From positions 133,479,806 to 133,543,805 of the forward strand of contig OW121741.1 in NCBI GenBank assembly GCA_933228675.1: DNA of 64,000 nucleotides, in the 5' to 3' direction. Position 1 is the first letter of the stretch; the number at the start of each line of letters is the position of its first letter. This stretch comes from Stomorhina lunata. Taxonomy: Eukaryota; Arthropoda; Insecta; Diptera; Rhiniidae. The notes beneath the pieces were generated by a model. It saw nothing but the letters and a program-made list of their open reading frames with translations, had not been told where the DNA came from and did not search any database. Positions 60,301-64,000 of the stretch are shown here, in pieces. The position numbers and the translations under genes were made by a program.

Positions 60301-61555
60301 ATTCCCGTTCTTAACTTTTCTATTTAATATTCTTTCTATTACCAATTTTTTATAAAAAACTTTCATATCTGTAGAAAATCTATGCTTTTGGCAAAATTTC
60401 TTGTATCTGACCTTCACACTATGTGAGTCCGTCGTGTGGCTCTGTATTTTTCACTTTTTAAATATATCCAAATCCCATCACTGTCACACTCACACAAATG
60501 TGTCCGTGTACTTATATTCATTGTAGTGTTTTTAACTCACGTTTAGAATCTTTACTATCAACAAAAGCAGCAGCCGCCTGTTAGCCTGGTAAGGATATGT
60601 TGTAATTTTCTGCATGTATTAGTTATAAAGGTTTAAATGAATGCTTTTGTGTGTGTGTGCGTTTTATATTCATATCTGAGTATCAGTGTTTATGTATATT
60701 TATTATATGTTTTCGTCAAGGTTTACATTTTGTGTGATGTGAGACTATTAAAAATTTCATTTGTCAAAAGGATTACCACAGTAATAGGGTCTTAGCGCGT
60801 TGTAACATAAAAGCGAAGAACATAAACAAAAAAAACCTCACTTTTTCGCTTGGCTGAAGTAAACATTTCCAACAATCCAACCACCTATCCATCCATCCAT
60901 CCATCCATCCAGCCAGTCAACCAACCATCCATACAACAGGTGGTAACATATATAAATGGGTGTTTTAATGGGTCTGTGTTTCAATGTGATGAGCAAAGTA
61001 TTAAACTAACATAGATACACACATACATGCATACATACGAGTACTCGTATACAGAGTAAGGACGAGTGTAAAAATATCTTGTGTAATTGTTTTTTAACGT
61101 ATAGAAGTTTTTCTATTACTCGTATTTAGAAAATAAAAATAAAAAAACAACAAACTGAAGAAGGGATTACATCTGTTAAAGCTGTGTTGCTATTGCTGAT
61201 GTTACTGTTGTTTTTAATATTATATTGTTACACCAAGTGTGCCTCCTTGTCGGTCTATCTGTCTGTCTGGGCTCATATGTGTGCTTGAAATGCTGGAGTA
61301 TAATTTGTAGGAACAAATTTAAGAAAAGCGAGTAAGTGAATCTAATTTTAAAATTTAATTCACGCAACTCATAATCAATTATCTGGCAACTTAAAACAAT
61401 CTCGTACGCTGTTTATGCTTGCAACAAATTACCAACCCACACAAGAAAGATTTTTTTTTTGCAAAAAGAAGTTGCATACGTATGTGTGTATATTAGGGGA
61501 AAGTTTTTATTCAAAATTTCGTTTATTTATTTCTAAAAAAAAATTCTAAAAACTC
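60301..61555. other. Unique spacer with microsatellites
   Basis: CCAT repeats at about 60886-60912, TGTG runs near 60650 and ACATAC runs near 61017-61035. No exon identified. Confidence 0.5.
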
Positions 61556-63140
61556 CCACTATCTCTTGTGCAACTTTTCTATTAAAAACTTATTCTACTT
61601 CCAACTTTTCTACCCAGAACTTGTGTAAAAAAACCTTCGTAAAGAAAACTTTTCTAATGGAAATTTTACTAAAGAAAACTTTTCTAATGAAAATTTTTCT
61701 AAATAAACCCTTTTCCACCATAAACTTTTGTATATTAAAATTCTTTCTACTTTTCTATAAAAAACGCCTGAAGGTAAGAAGTTTTACTTTTCTATAGAAA
61801 ACTCTTTCCACCTTCAACATTTTTATAGAAAACTATTCCAACTTTTAACTTTTTTATAGAAAACTCTATTCACCTTCAAATTTTTTAAAATAATATCTAC
61901 CCATTTTTAATTTTTCTATAAAAACACAACAACTTTTCTATATAAAATTCTTCCCAACTTCAATTTTTCTATAGAAGACTCTTCCCACCTTCAACTTTTC
62001 TATAGAAAACTCTTCATACCCTCAACTTTTCTACAGAAAACTCTTCCCATTCTCAACTTTTGTACAGGAAACTCTTCCCATTTTCAACTTTTCTATAGAA
62101 AACTCTTCCCACCTTCAACTTTTCTATATAAAACTCTTCCCACCTTCAACTTTTCTATAGAAAACTCTTCCCACCTTCAACTTTTCTATAGAAAACTCTT
62201 TCCACCTTCAACTTTTCCATAGAAAACTCTTTCCAACTTCAACTTTTCTATTGAAAACTCTTCCCACCTTCAACTTTTCTATAGAAAACTCTTTCCAACT
62301 TCAACTTTTCTATAGAAAACTCTTTCCACCTTCAACTTTTCTATAGAAAACCCTTCCCACCTTCAAATTTTCTATAGAAAACCCTTTCCACCTTCAACTT
62401 TTCTATAGAAAACTCTTTCCACCTTCAACTTTTCTATAGAAAACTCTTCCCACCTTCAACTTTTCAATAGAAAACTTATCCCACCTTCAACTTTTCTATA
62501 GAAAACTCTTCCCACCTTCAACTTTTCTAAAGAAAACTCCTCCCATTTTCAACTTTTCTGTAGAAAACTCTTCCTACCTTCAACATTTCTATAGAAAACT
62601 CTTCCTACCTTCAACTTTTCTATAGAAAACTCTTCCTACCTTCAACTTTTCTATAGAAAACTCTTCCTACCTTCAACTTTTTTATAGAAAACTCTTCCTA
62701 CCTTCAACTTTTCTATAGAAAACTCTTCCTACCTTCAACTTTTCTATAGAAAACTCTTCCTACCTTCAACTTTTCTATAGAAAACTCTTCCCACCTTCAA
62801 CTTTTCTATAGAAAACTCTTCCCACCTTCAACTTTGCTATAGAAAACTCTTCCCACCTTAAACTTTTCTATAGAAAACTCTTCCCACCTTCAACTTTTCT
62901 ATAGAAAACTCTTCCCACATTCAACTTTTCTATAGAAAACTCTTCCCACCTTCAACTTTTCTATAGAAAACTCTTCCCACCTTCAACTTTTCTATAGAAA
63001 ACTCTTTCCACCTTCAACTTTTCTATAGAAAACTCTTCCCACCTTCAACTTTTCTATAGAAAACTCTTCCCACCTTCAACTTTTCTATAGAAAACTCTTC
63101 CCACCTTCAACTTTTCTATAGAAAACTCTTCCCACCTTCA
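61556..63140 (+). repeat. 31-bp tandem array (CTATAG / CTTCCCACCTTC units), ~40 copies
   Basis: The unit is CTTTTCTATAGAAAACTC plus TTCCCACCTTCAA, with the TTTTCTATAGAAAA palindrome conserved while the other half is pyrimidine-rich. Subtypes with TTCCTACC cluster at about 62570-62770. The left 350 bases are degenerate and the right end stops sharply at about 63139. Confidence 0.95.
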
Positions 63141-64000
63141 GCCTTCCATATTTATGGCAGTTTTTTTTGAGCTAATTTGATGATGTCACCCTAATATACA
63201 TTCAAAAGAAAAGACAGTGTTGCGCTCTTGTAGCAGTCTTTGCCACACAGCAGCTACAACAACATTCAAGGAATCAACATCAGCAGTAGTAAGTAGCAAA
63301 TAACCTGACGTGTTTCCTTCCATCGTTCCTTCCTTCCATGGCTGCATGCATCCTTTAATATTTTTTCTTTTATTTTCTTAACATCCATCTATATGAATAA
63401 ACAACATTGTAATTCCACTCCCTCTTCTTGAAAACGTGAACCGGCTTTGAGTGCATGGCTCATTGCAAAAGGAATAAATGAAGGGAAAAAAATCCTAAAG
63501 AAAACACTCGTACTAAACTCGTATACTTGTTATAATTGAGATTAATGCCGCATTACATTGGCAGATACTACCTGGTTGTTGTTGTTGATGTTGTTTATGT
63601 TCATGATGTTGTTGCATGCTGCTTTAAGTTTCTTCTATGACTGTTTCTGACATTTGTTTGTATATGTGCTTGTGCTCTCTTACGCCTATGCATGTATGTT
63701 TTCCTGTAAATGTATTAGAGTTAGTAGCGTTTTCCTTCTTTACCCGCTTTGAACGAACAGGTGTTGTGGAAAAGCATTTGACATGTTTTTTACTCAACAT
63801 GTTTTTAAGCCACATGCGTTTATGTTAAAGTAATCACGATGTGGTTTATGTGGCAGGGGGTGCTACTTCCTCTGGCTCTACTCTATTCATTCATTTGTCT
63901 GAGAGTAGTTAGTGCAATTATTTTCATTATATTCGTTTTTTCATATGTTGAGAAAATAACTTAACTAAAGGTAATTTAGAAGAAGTAGTAGACAAAAAAA
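63141..64000. other. Unique right edge
   Basis: Less AT-rich DNA with CAGCAG/CAACAA and GTTGTTGTT runs. Short overlapping frames at about 63630-63830 on both strands have no recognisable domain. It could belong to a neighbouring gene's intron or flank. Confidence 0.4.

Overview
The window looks like nuclear DNA of a higher fly, most likely a calyptrate such as a blowfly. It is very AT-rich. Its two genes have introns of about 55-70 bp with GTAAGT-type donors. It carries muscoid-type non-coding repeats, recognisable by 'gggagctatggtcaaatg', 'gaccgattt' and GGTGGTGAAGGGTATA ends. The species is inferred, not read.

Genes lie only in the first 8.5 kb. COG3, a subunit of the conserved oligomeric Golgi complex, has nine coding exons on the + strand (1985-5311). 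It meets tail to tail a four-exon gene on the - strand (8440-5641) for a ZFAND2 (AIRAP/AIRAPL)-type AN1 zinc-finger protein with a ubiquitin-interacting motif and a C-terminal CaaX box. Both could be assembled exon by exon in frame. A diverged satellite lies upstream of COG3 and again in the large last intron of ZFAND2.

From 8.7 to 64 kb I find no convincing host gene. The DNA alternates between stretches of unique AT-rich sequence and tandem repeats: (1) several families of 29-32 bp units built on palindromes such as TTTTCTATAGAAAA or TTTTCGAAAA (9.6-11.9, 13.5-16.2, 17.5-19.7, 21.2-22.2, 23.0-27.8, 36.6-39.9, 58.8-60.1 and 61.6-63.1 kb); (2) a satellite of about 122-126 bp at four loci on both strands; (3) a 12-bp minisatellite, unit TATGTCTTAGTC, at five loci on both strands; (4) a 1.5 kb hexamer field; (5) a 20-bp repeat carrying TGACTCAGCA and a repeat of about 240 bp. 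Interspersed are a dead Tc1/mariner element (1263 bp, with terminal inverted repeats and TA duplication), Helitron/DINE-like non-coding elements, several MITE-like inverted-repeat elements and a 200-base N gap.

No RNA gene or CRISPR array was seen. The notable biology is structural: related dyad-symmetric satellites with a period near three helical turns, arranged in both orientations, one array flanked by inverted copies of a Helitron-like repeat. Long open frames inside the arrays follow from repeat periodicity and are not genes.
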